From Flavobacterium paronense (GTDB lineage: Bacteria > Bacteroidota > Bacteroidia > Flavobacteriales > Flavobacteriaceae), in the NCBI RefSeq assembly GCF_030409795.1, contig NZ_JAUFQN010000019.1, positions 806,001-870,000 on the forward strand: 64,000 nt of DNA. Direction: 5' to 3'. The notes below the pieces were generated by a model, which searched no databases, was not told the origin of the DNA, and was given only the letters and a program-made list of their open reading frames with translations. Of this stretch, positions 19,401-30,700 are shown one piece after another. The position numbers were made by a program, and so were the translations under genes. Positions within the stretch are counted from its first letter, which is position 1; each line of letters opens with the position of its first letter.

Positions 19401-21561
19401 TGGTTCAATAGCAGGTAGCACAACGGTTTGCTCGGGCACTAACAGTACGACTTTAACCTTGAGTGGGCAAACGGGAAGTATTACTAAATGGCAATCGTCA
19501 ACGGTTAGTGATTTTTCAGCTAGTGTTACGGATATTGCCAATACAACAACAACTTTAACAGCAACAAATCTAACGGTACCTACTTATTACCGAGCCGTGA
19601 TTACCAGCGGAGCTTGTACATCAGCTAATAGCGCTACGGCTAGCATTACGGTGAATCCAGTTTCAGCAGGAGGTACAATTGCTGGTGCAGGAACCATCTG
19701 CTCTTCCACAACAAGTACCACACTAACATTAAGTGGACAAACCGGAACTATTGTAAAATGGCAATCGTCAACGGTTAGTGATTTTTCTGCCAGTGTCACA
19801 GATATTGCCAATACGACAACTACTTTAGTTGCAACTAATTTGACAGCCACCACTTATTATAGAGCCGTAGTTCAAAACAATCCTTGTTCTACAGCCAATT
19901 CTGCAGTTGCACAAATCACTCTTAAAACAACAACATGGGATGGTTTTACTTGGGATAATGGTGCACCCGATACTACTACCAAAGCTATATTTGGAGCTTT
20001 ATATAATTCGGCAGGAAGTGGTGCCGGCGATTTACAGGCTTGTGCTCTTCATGTTTTATCCGGAGCTATTGTTACGGTAAAATCAGGTGATTCCTTTACC
20101 ATTCAAAATGAAATTAATGTAGATGGTGCTCCATTACCGGCAGCCTTAATTATGGAAAATGCTTCTAATTTAATTCAGGTTAATACTGTAGTAAATACAG
20201 ACTATGTGTATTACAGAAGAACCACAACACCCGTAAGAAAATACGATTATACGTATTGGTCATCACCCGTTTCAAATCAATTGCTGTCAACCTTTTCACC
20301 AAATTCAGCTTATTATTATTTATGGAATAATATAGCTCCTTCTACTTATAACTGGTCTTTTGTAGCACCTTCTTCTAGTATGGCAGTCGCCAGAGGTTAT
20401 ATTATAAGAACACCTGATATTGCGCCCTATAATACTGCCACAGCTAATACATGGAGTGGAGAGTTTTTTGGTGTGCCCAATAATGGAACTATAACCACTC
20501 CGATTGTTCTTTCAGGAGCTAATGATTTGAATTTGATTGGAAATCCTTATCCATCTGCTATAGATGCAGATTCTTTTTTAACGTTCAATAAACCATCTAA
20601 TGGGGGAGTATTAGGTGGAACCTTGTTTTTTTGGACGCATAATACTCCAATCACTGCGTATAATTATTCTGGTAATGATTATGCCAGTTATAATTTAACG
20701 GGAGGAATAGGAACCAGGGCGGCTCTTAGTAGTCCTTGTAGCGGCTGTAATAATGCTATTCCAAATGGTAAAATTGGAGCGGGTCAATCCTTCTTTGTTT
20801 TAGCGGCCGGAACTGGTAATGCCACATTCAATAATACGATGCGCTTTGGTGCTAACAATCAATTTTACAAAACAAATTTGCTTGTTAACACTATAGAAAA
20901 AAATAGGTTATGGATCGACATATCTAATAGTGATGGTCTTTACAAACAATTACTGGTTGGTTATATTGAAGGAGCAACTAATGCTTACGATTTGGAGTTT
21001 GATGGAAATTCAGTAGATGCCGGAAATGCTATCATGATGTATTCTATTTTAGGTGATAAGAAATTAGGTATTCAGGGAAGAGCATTGCCTTTCGATACAA
21101 ATGATGAAATTCCGTTGGGTTATAAATCGGCTACAGCTGGTAATTTTGTGATAAACCTGTCCGATTATGACGGTTTTTTTACTAATCAAGAGGTATATCT
21201 CGAAGATACTTTTCTTAATGAAATTCATAATTTAAAAACGGGAAGCTACAGTTTCGCAACTGAAATCGGAACTTTTGATACAAGATTCAAATTAATCTTT
21301 AGCTCAAGTGCTTTAGGTGTCCCTACTGTAAGCGCATCCTCGTTTATTGTTTACAATACTAATAATCACATAACAGTAAACTCAGGAAGTGAACCAATGC
21401 AAGAAATTGGAGTTTATGACCTAGAAGGAAGAATAATTGGCAAATATAACACCCATAATGTATCAGAATTCAGATTTGAGACACCTACTAAAAATCAAGT
21501 CTTGTTACTTAAAATTGTAACTGCCGATAATAAAGTTTATTTTAAAAAAGTATTTAGTTAA
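16447..21561 (+). CDS. Giant T9SS type C secreted protein with tandem Ig-like repeats (1704 aa)
   Basis: Secreted or surface protein that, unlike its neighbours, lacks the shared C-terminal module. The signal peptide is residues 1-28 (cleavage at SA before Gln29). Residues about 30-235 resemble a jelly-roll carbohydrate-binding-type fold and end WRFDNVSFLG. Three 93-residue repeats (SGG...GSATAASGG, YKWQANG) and three 90-residue repeats (GTNSTTLTLSG, KWQSSTVSDFS, YYRAVITSG) follow. From about residue 1160 there is a long conserved region with YWSSPVSNQ and NLIGNPYPSAIDADSFL, typical of flavobacterial proteins with a C-type sorting tail. The last 85 or so residues (ITVNSGSEP, IGVYDLEGRIIGK, FKKVFS) match the type C (ChiA-like) sorting signal rather than type A. 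No terminator was seen downstream. Confidence 0.9.
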   Translation: MKAKFTLLIKTVVFTFSLFFLATLNVSAQTAIASWTYDSVQGTISNPTPNFGTGTSSVVNLVTTPATASGLSSTTGCGPANSGSGWQHPTFNPGSSNEVNGVQFNSGTTGYTNILFTWDQRFSKSSPNTVRLQYTTNGSTWTNFTMTGANTTICAGSINVNGCFENNTVDSYRRIRVDLSSIVAANNNANFGIRLLASYYQSTGQYRQTSTPATVATNTGTWRFDNVSFLGTPPTVGAILSGSSTICPSSSGNINVTITGGTSPYTVVYTDGTTNYTVNSYTSGSNITVSPGSTTTYTLISVNDNASLPITPTSGSAVITVDAGISPSFISSAGATACANTNVVYTTQAGMDNYSWTFLKGASAAVLGTDYIITAGSTATETVTIQWLLASGTATFSASATYSTCLGASATSTTTVYAFNTGAITTTGQSICSGGSPSLIGSATDASGGNAGITYEWQANGIPISGATSSTYTPPSGLTATTTYTRWVNDAICNTTPTQSSGSWIVTVYPTFSVGAINTTGQTICSGGTPTIIGSATAASGGDGIITYKWQANGVDIASSNSATYTPTAGLTVTTTYTRWVKDGTCNTTFTQSTGSWTVTVYAAFTAGAINSTGQAVCLNGDPAVIGSTTAASGGDGTITYKWQANGVDIPSSNSATYDPPAGIVTATTYTRWAKDGTCNTTFTLSTGSWFVSINALPTVSFTGSPPGATLCSSASAIYTTQASQSNYVWVVPGTSGIDYNITAGGIGSSNNSVTLTWLTAGSKTVSVNYTNVSGCTAATAKTNTTIVSIVPTISVQHSMAAQTVCQGTAFTPLSVTTTGTVTGYQWYVRTSYGTGAATGGGPILGATSSSYTPPSASPTVLSNFYYVVVSNTASCTTRSTNCTLAYTVNATSVGGSVAGSATVCTGTNSTTLTLSGHTGSITKWQSSTVSDFSSSVTDIANTTTTLTATNLSVTTYYRAVITSGVCLSANSAIATVTVSPVSIGGSIAGSTTVCSGTNSTTLTLSGQTGSITKWQSSTVSDFSASVTDIANTTTTLTATNLTVPTYYRAVITSGACTSANSATASITVNPVSAGGTIAGAGTICSSTTSTTLTLSGQTGTIVKWQSSTVSDFSASVTDIANTTTTLVATNLTATTYYRAVVQNNPCSTANSAVAQITLKTTTWDGFTWDNGAPDTTTKAIFGALYNSAGSGAGDLQACALHVLSGAIVTVKSGDSFTIQNEINVDGAPLPAALIMENASNLIQVNTVVNTDYVYYRRTTTPVRKYDYTYWSSPVSNQLLSTFSPNSAYYYLWNNIAPSTYNWSFVAPSSSMAVARGYIIRTPDIAPYNTATANTWSGEFFGVPNNGTITTPIVLSGANDLNLIGNPYPSAIDADSFLTFNKPSNGGVLGGTLFFWTHNTPITAYNYSGNDYASYNLTGGIGTRAALSSPCSGCNNAIPNGKIGAGQSFFVLAAGTGNATFNNTMRFGANNQFYKTNLLVNTIEKNRLWIDISNSDGLYKQLLVGYIEGATNAYDLEFDGNSVDAGNAIMMYSILGDKKLGIQGRALPFDTNDEIPLGYKSATAGNFVINLSDYDGFFTNQEVYLEDTFLNEIHNLKTGSYSFATEIGTFDTRFKLIFSSSALGVPTVSASSFIVYNTNNHITVNSGSEPMQEIGVYDLEGRIIGKYNTHNVSEFRFETPTKNQVLLLKIVTADNKVYFKKVFS
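17731..18567 (+). repeat. Three tandem 279-bp coding repeats
   Basis: Units start at 17731, 18010 and 18289 (93 codons each). They encode repeats with SICSGG-type starts and WQANG cores. Confidence 0.88.
19126..19935 (+). repeat. Three tandem 270-bp coding repeats
   Basis: Units start at 19126, 19396 and 19666 (90 codons each), each encoding a VGGSVAG...SANSA unit. The KWQSSTVSDFS core is almost invariant. Confidence 0.9.
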
Positions 21562-21769
21562 AAAAGAGTACTTACAAGATTTTCTGAATAAATTATGTAG
21601 GAAGTCTCAATAAGGACAAATAATTTACGGGTTTCATCGATTAACTATACCCAAATAGCGATGAAATACGTGTTAACAATTTAATAACTAATACATAATA
21701 ATAGGGTGCAAACCAATATAGAGTCGAGATAGTAAATTAGTAGTCAAAATCATTTAAAATCGTTATTTA

Positions 21770-24700
21770 ATGAAATCAATTTTACACACAATGTTTAATA
21801 AGTTACCTGGTTTCTTTTCAGCTGAAAAGCCTTCAACCTCCAAAAGCATTTTGAGTTCAGACTCAAGATTGTTTGAAAAAAGTGGCAACAACTTTCTAGT
21901 TGCTTTTCTGTCCACTTTGATGTATTCCTTTTTTGGATTTAATCAAAAAAACAACACTACGCTTTTCGGTTCAAGAAAGCTTAGCCAAGGACATCGTTTT
22001 AAAGTGAATGCATTAGGTGTTTTAACTTTGTTGCTATTCTTTGGAGTTAATGAAATGAAAGCCCAACAGTCATGGAGAACTGACGGAACACCAGCAACAT
22101 GGACAGGAGCGAACTGGAGTAATACAGGAATTGCACCATTTACAACAGCATGGGTATCTGGAAGTAATGCGGTTTTTAATGCAAACTCTACAGTGACATT
22201 TGCGTCAACAACAGTAGGTAATATTACCGTGGCAGATGGTGTGACGGTTGCTATTTCAGCTGCTGGCACAGTATCTACGGGTGCTGCGGCTCGTACATTT
22301 AATATAGGTACTGGAAGTACCTTGACATGGACAGGGCAAAGCTGGTCAGCAGCGGCAAGTAATGCTGGCTTTATTAAAAGCGGAGCTGGTACTTGGAGTA
22401 TTGGTGCACAAAGCAGTAGCTTTAATGCAACCAATTTTGGATTTACTTTAAATGCAGGAACAGTAATAGTAAGTGGAGATAATTCTTTTGGAGGTGCCAA
22501 TAGTGTACTTACTTTAAATGGTGGGACTGTTCAATCTACAGGCAACAGAGCTTTTTTAAATAATATTACTATAGGGGGTAATTACACCTATGCAGGAACG
22601 GGTAATACGACATTTTCCGGTACAGTTGGATTAGGTGCCGCTTCAAGAACAATTACCAATTCACTTACAAGTGGTTCGAGAACCTTTTCTGGTGTAGTTT
22701 CAGGAACCAGTGGTTCAGGTTTGACATTTGATGGAGCGGGAGCAGGTCAAATTTATTTAGGTAACGGTAGCAATTCTTTTACAGGAACTATTAATATTAA
22801 TGGAGGCGAGGTAGGTTTTACCAGCAATGGAGCTTTAGGAAATGCCAATAATACTATTGTTATTGATGGCGGTAGATTGACATCTTCTTCAACGGCCGGA
22901 GCAGCTGTTACAGCTTCTTGGGCAACTACACATGCAATTCAAGTAGGAGCAACAGCAGGTACAAGTATAAATGTACAAGCAGCAGCTGGTGATTTGACTT
23001 ATGATGGTATCATTGCTAATAAACCTTCTAATGCAGGTATTCTTGTAAAACAAGGGGCTGGTATTCTTAGATTAGGCGGAGCAAGTACTTATACCGGAGC
23101 TACTGCAATTAATTTAGGAACTTTGCAATTAACTACAGGTAACGACAGATTGCCAACAGCCACCGTTTTAAGTTTAGGTCAAGCTGCAAGTGCAAATTTA
23201 GGTACATTTGATTTGAATGGGCGTAACCAAACGATTGCTGGTTTAAATACAACTTCAGGAACTGCTACAACAGGTAATAATACAGTTACCTCTATCGGAG
23301 CGGCTACTTTAACTATTAATAGTACAACAAACAATACCTATGGTAGCAATCTTGCTGCTAATCCGGGTACCATTTCAGGAGCAGTTTCTATTGTAAAATC
23401 GGGAACTGGCACACAAACATTTGGTGGTGCTGCCAATTATGCATACACAGGAACAACGACCATCTCTGGTGGTAAAATTGAATTAGGAAATGCCAATGTA
23501 CTTCCATCAACTCAAGTAATTTTAGATGGCGGTACTTTTAGCACCGGAGCATCTGCAGGTTTTGATGATACGGTAGGTACTTTAAATTTAAATACTACAG
23601 GAACTATTGCATTAGGTACAGGTGTTCATTCTTTGACATTTGCAGCGAGTAACGGTGTTACATGGAATGGGTCTACGTTAACTGTTACAGGATGGACAGG
23701 TTTTGTGGGTACACCCGGAACAGCTGGTAAAATATTTGTTGGTACTGATGTTTCAGGTTTAACATCAGGTCAGTTAGCTAAAATTAATTTTACAGGATTC
23801 CCAAGTGGGGCTCAAATATTAAGTACAGGTGAAGTGGTGCCACTAGGAGCAATACCTGTTATTTCTGCTTCTCTAGTAACATTAGCTACAGCTTTACCTA
23901 CAACTTATGGTACAGTTTCTTCAGAAACTTCGTTTGACGTATCAGGTACTGATTTGAATGCAGGAATTACAGTAACTCCACCATCAGGTTATGAAGTATC
24001 TCTAACGTCAGGTTCAGGTTTTGCTTCTTCAGTAGTTGTTGGTGCGGCAGGGACATTTGCTGCTACACCTGTTTATATACGTATAAAGGCTACAGCTACA
24101 GTAGCTTCCTCACCTTATAGTGGTGCTGTTGTTTTGTCAAGCTTAGGGGCTACTAATGTAAATGTGGCTACCGTTTCGAGTACAGTAAGTCCTTTGGGAA
24201 TTACAAGTACAGGAGCAACTGCACAAAACAAAGTATATGATACTACTACTACAGCCACAATAACTGGTGCTACAGCAGTAGGAACGGTAAACAGTGATGT
24301 GATTACTATTGTTGGGGGTGGTACTTTCACACAAACTACCGTAGCAGACGGAATCACCGTAAATGCTGCCTTAACTTTAAGTGGTACAAATGCTTCAAGT
24401 TATACCTTGACACAACCTTCGGGATTAACCGCAAATATTACTGCTAAACCATTAACGATTTCAGGTATAGTAGGGGTAAACAAAGTATTCGATAACAATA
24501 CCACTGCTACCTTAACAGGGACAGCCTCATTAGTAGGTGTAATTACTGCTGATATTCCAAATGTAACATTAGGAACAGCATACACTGCTAATTTTGATAC
24601 TGCTGATGTTGGTACAGGAAAACCAATAACGGTAACAGGTTATACTATTTCTGGTTCGGCTTCAGGAAATTATTCCTTATCGCAACCAACCGGATTAACG

Positions 24701-27700
24701 GCTGATATTACTGCCTTTTCTCCTCCAACAATTAGTGTAACAGGTACTTTGGTAGCAGTAAATACTACTTATGGAACAGCTTCTGCTACACCAACATCTT
24801 TCTCTGTGTCAGGTGTTGATTTAACAGACGATATTACTGTAACACCTCCAGCAGGTTATGAAGTATCTACAACTATAGGAAGCGGATATGCTAACAGTTT
24901 AGGTTTAACACAAACAAGCGGAATCGTAAATGCTACCGATATCTATGTGCGTTTAAAAGCTACTGCTACAGTAGCAGGATCTCCTTATGCTGGTACTATA
25001 ACATTGGTAAGCGCCGGAGCTGCTACTATAAACGTGGCAACAGTATCAAGTACGGTAAGTCCGTTAGCAATTACGATAACAGGAGCAGTTGCTTCTAACA
25101 AAACGTATGACCGTACAACTGCGGCAACTATTACCGGAGCAACTACTTTAGATGCCGTAAATGGTGATGTTTTAACAATAGGAGGAGGCGGAACTTTTGC
25201 CAGTGCCAATTTCGGAACGTCTATAGCAGTTACTACTGCTTTGACCGTTAGTGGTACAAACGCAAGCAGTTATACAATTACACAACCTACAGGTTTAACA
25301 GCAAACATTGCTGCAATAGCACTAACAATAGCAAGTGCTACAGCACAAAACAAAGTGTTTGATGGAACCACAACTGCTACCATCACTGGTACATTATCAG
25401 GAGTTATTTCTCCCGATTCTGTTAGTTTAACATTATCAGGGACTTTTAATGATGCCACAGTAGGAAATGCTAAACCGGTAACCTCAACCTCAACCATAGC
25501 TGGTACAACCGTAGATTTAGGGAATTATACCTTAACACAACCTACAGGTCTGACTGCAAATATTACTCCTGCTCCTACAACACTGACAGCTGGTGATATT
25601 GCTATTGTTGGGTATAATTCGAATGGAACACCTGATAATTTTGCTATCTTGGTTATGAAAGATTTAAATCCGGGTACCGTATTTTATGTAAATGATAACG
25701 AGGTGGCAGCTGCTGGCGGAACAGCTTTTGCAGATTTAGCAGAAGCAGAAGCCTCTTTTACAGTAAAAGCAGGACAAACAATTCTTGCTGGAACCGTAAT
25801 TGTATTGCCTTGGGGAACTGCTGCGGTTTCTACTACAACCTATGATTGGAGTAGTACATCAACTGCTGGTTTTACAAACAATAATGATGAAATTTATGTT
25901 TACACGGCAGCCACAATTACAGCAACTACACCAACAGCTTTTATTTATTTCGCCAAAATAGGATCAAGTTCTAGTGCTATACCATCTGGATTAACGCTTG
26001 GATCAACTTCGATAGCACCAACGGGTTCCGCTTTACGTTATGCAACTACAGGCGCAACCTATACTGCATGTCAATCGGTATTATTAAGTGCTATTGGAAC
26101 TACAGCAAGCAATTGGAATACTACCGGAGCGACTACCATTGCTGCGGGAGATTGGACATTTAGTGTTTCACCTATTTGCGCAACTATTTCAACTACAGGT
26201 ACATTAACTGCTTTTACAACTACGTATGGTACACCTTCAACCGCTCAAACCATTGCAGTTTCAGGTTCTGGTTTATCAGCTGATATTGCAGTCACTGCTC
26301 CAACAGGTTTTGAAGTTGCAAATGACGGAGTAACATACGGAACAACGACAACCTTTACGCAATCAAGCGGATTTGCTAGTGGTACATTAAGTATTCGTTT
26401 AGCGGCTACAGCTCCTGTGACTGGGACATATAATTCTAAAAATATAGCCTTATCTTCAACTGCAGCTACAACCGTAAATAGTACTACTACGTCTTCAGGA
26501 AATACAGTTTCAGCAAAGGGATTGACTATTTCAGTATCAGCTAATAATAAAGAATACGACGGAAATGCTTCGGCTACTTTAACAACACCTTCCTATGTAG
26601 GATTAGAAAATAGTCAAACATTTTCGGTTTCAGGAACCGTAACGGCAAGTTTTGCAGATAAAAATGTTGGAACCGCTAAGCCGATTTCTTTATCGGGAAC
26701 CTATGCTGCTCCTTCGACTAATTATACCGTTACACAACCAACGCTTACAGCTGATATAACTCCAAAAGACTTAACAGTTACTAGCGTTTCGGCAAGTAAT
26801 AAAGTGTATGACGGAAATGTAACGGCTACTATTTTAGCTTCATTAGTTGGAGTAATTGCTCCGGACAACGTAACATTAGTAGCAACGGGTGAGTTTGAAT
26901 TTAATTATCAAACGATATTCTTCGCAACACCTCACAATATTGTGAACTTATCTTTCACCTTAAATGGTACAGCAGGCGCTATTGCTAACTACAATCTTGT
27001 GCAACCAAGTGTTAGTTTAACGGCCGATATTACGCCAAGACCATTAACAATATCAAATCCATTAGCGGATAATAAAGTATATGATGGAACTACAGATGCT
27101 ACTATTTCAGGAACTTTAGTTGGTGTAGTTACTAGCATAGACACGGTGACTTTGTTTGGTAGTTTTGGAACGTTTGCTTCTGCTGAGGTAGGAACAAATA
27201 TAGTCGTAACCCCAACTTGGATGATTGATGGTGATACATTTAATTATACGTTAACCGAACCTTCAGTTACCTTAACTGCAAATATTACCACTCCAGGTTC
27301 TCCTGTTATTACTAGTAGTTTAGTAGCTTCTGCTAATTATGGAGATGCTTCAACATCTTATTTAATAACAACTGATATTGGTGCTATTTCTTATACAGCA
27401 ACGGGTTTACCTGATGGTTTAAGTATCGATACTGGTACTGGAGAAATCACTGGTGCGCCAACAACTGCAGGAACATTTAATGTTTCGTTGAGTGCTGAAG
27501 GTGTTGGTGGAATAGGATATGCCACTTTAGTGTATACTATTGCCCCGATTACATTAACAGTTAGTGGTGCTTTTGCCAATAATAAAGTATATGATGGCAA
27601 TACGTCAGCTACTATAAATGGAACTTTAGTTGGTGTTATAAATTCTGATGACGTATCTTTTAATGGTGTTGGAACTTTTGATTCTGCTACTGTTGCTTCA

Positions 27701-30700
27701 AATATTGCGGTTACATCAAATGCCACTTTACAAGGAGCTAAAGCAGGAAATTATATTTTAGAGAACCCAATAGGATTAGTGGCTAATATTACTCAAAAAC
27801 TATTGACTGTTACTTTCACAGTTTCTGATAAAGTTTATGACAGAACTAATACGGCTACGCTTTCTCTAGCATCTATTACAGGTGTAGTTAGTCCGGATAA
27901 CGTTACGGTACCAACATTTACGGGTACTTTTAATACGGTAACTGCCGGTAGCAATAAACCTGTTTCAGTAAGCGGTATCACTTTGGGAGGAACAGCAGTT
28001 AACAATTATTCGGTTGCCTCTACAGCATCAGCAACAGGTACTATTACCCAAAAACAATTAACATTTACTGCAGTCGCAAATAACAAAGCGTTTGATGGCA
28101 CCAATGTAGCTACTATAACAGTTTCAGGGATAACTGGAGTAGTTGTGCCAGATGTTGTGACTATTTCAGGAGGAGGAACATTTGCTTCTACAGCTATAGG
28201 CAACGGTATTAGTGTAACGCCTAACTTAAGTTTAGGTGGAACTGATTTAGCCAATTATGCTATTACGCAACCTACAGGTTTAACAGCAAACATTACGGAC
28301 ACCGTTATTTATCAAAATGTATTTACCGGAGCTACTGGTTGTCCTACCAATGGAAATACACCAACGATGGTTACCAATGCTACAGGTACTCCTGTTACAA
28401 GAACTACCATTGCATGTACAGGTACGGCTAATGTATTTAACTCTACTACACTCAATGCAACAGCTAGTGTGAGTAATACCTCTTACATTGAATTTTCTGC
28501 ATCAGCTTCTGCTGGCAATAAATTGAGTGTTAACTCCTTGTCTTTCTTCAGACAAGCTAGTGGAACAGCACCAAATAGATTAGAAGTTCGTTACAGTACA
28601 GATGGTTTTGTAACGTCCACTACTTGGGGTGCTGCTCCTAATACAACAACTTCAGGTACAGTAATAACATGGGATTTCACTGATTTTACCACTCCAACAG
28701 CAGGTACCGTTACTTTCCGTTTGTATCCTTATGGGACAACAAGAGCTGATGGCACAGCAACAGCAGCAGCTTCTACAGGAACATTCAGAATTGATGATGT
28801 TACCATTTACGGAAAAGTACTTACCGGACCAACAGGAGCAGCATTATCTTTAACAGGAAGTTCTTCTTTTTGTATTGGTACATCTTCTACAATAAAAGTA
28901 GATATTACCGGTGGTACAAGTCCATATACAGTAGCATATACTAACGGTTCCGTTTCTTCTTATATAAGTGGAACAGATATAACAGTTACACCTGCTGCTA
29001 CATCCACTTATACCATAACATCGGTTACAGATGCTAATGGAATCACTTTAACTAGTAATTTAACAGGTTCTGCTGCATTCACTGTGTCTCAACCAACATG
29101 GTATCTGGATGCTGATAATGATGGTTATTCAAGTAGTTTAGTAGGGTCTGTTGTTTCTTGTACTCGTCCAGTTGGTGCTTATAAATCAGCTAGTGAGTTG
29201 TTTAATGGAGGAGTAGGTAGTATAGGAACAGACTGTGTTGATTCTCCATCAGATTTATCGGTTAATCCATTAAATGTTTTACCGGTGAATATTAATCCAG
29301 GACTTACAGAGGTTTGCTACAACAATGTTGATGACAACTGTAACGGTACTAAATCAGAAGGTTGTGCTGCTGTTCCGGTAACGGTTGTAAACGGCAGCCC
29401 TGCTAGTTTTTCTTCGTTCTCTTGTTCATTCTATACTTATCCGGGAGCTACGACTATTGGCTATCAAATAGAGATTGAGCGATTTGCAAATGGGGTAAGC
29501 GCAGGACCTGCTGTAACCCTTCCTATACAAACTTCCCGTTTCTTTTCTATTCCAGTCAATATGAGAGTGTATACTACTGATACTACTCTTACTACATATA
29601 AAATACGCGCTTCTGCCGTTATTAATGGAGAAGTGGTAGGCTATAGTTATGCTCCTGTTACTTTTGGCAGTTATGCAATACCAAAATCTCAGTTGTCTAC
29701 ATGTCCAACGACACTTACAGGTGTATCAGGAAGTCTTTCGGCTAATTTAGGCTTTAATGCCACAGATTATTCGTTCCGTATCCGCTTGACAAGTGATAAT
29801 GGTCCTAGTCCGACGTATTATTATATTAATAATTCGGCCTCTAGATTTGTTAACAGCAATTCTTTTGAAGGATTCCAATTGCAGTATGGAGCGAGCTACC
29901 AGGTATCCGTAAATTATCGTTTATTGAATAATGGAGTTCAGGAATCATCAGGTTGGGGATCAGATTGTACGGTAACTACACCTTCTATTCCGGTTATTGG
30001 ATTGAGTGGCCCACTTTGTGGTTCACAAGTTGCGTCTCTTGGTGCGAGTATTTCAGCTTATACAGCAACGTATGCAGACAGATATCAGTTCCGTATTCGT
30101 TTATCTAGTGATAATGGACCAACACCTACTTATTATACTACTGCTGAATTACCAACCCGTTTTTCACAATTGAGTGCTTTTCAAGGAATCACTTTTCAGT
30201 ATAATACTTCGTATTCTCTTTCGGTTAGTTACCGTCTTAGCGGAAGTTTAATATGGTCTGAATATGGAGCAGAATGTGAATTATTTACGCCAAATTACCC
30301 TACTGTTCAGATAGTTTGTAATTCCGGAATTACCAGTTTGACACAATCTATTACTTATAATACATTTGGTTCGGCTACCGGCTATAAAATTAAATTAGAA
30401 GAGATTGACAGTAATAATGATGTTATTCCAGGCACTGTTCAATACGCTTATCGTCCATCTACCATTTTTAACTTTACCTTGAGTTTGTTTACGACGTATC
30501 CACCAACGGTAGGTAAAAGGTATAATGCAAGCGTATTGGTATTGCTCAATGGTATTCCGGAAGTAGACGCTTACGGACGTATTTGTACTATTGAAACAGT
30601 AGCACAAGGTTTACGTCCTACAGCAGCGATAAAACAAACGTTTAAAGCCACAGCGTATCCGAATCCGTTTGCTAATAACTTTATGTTAGATGTTAAAACG

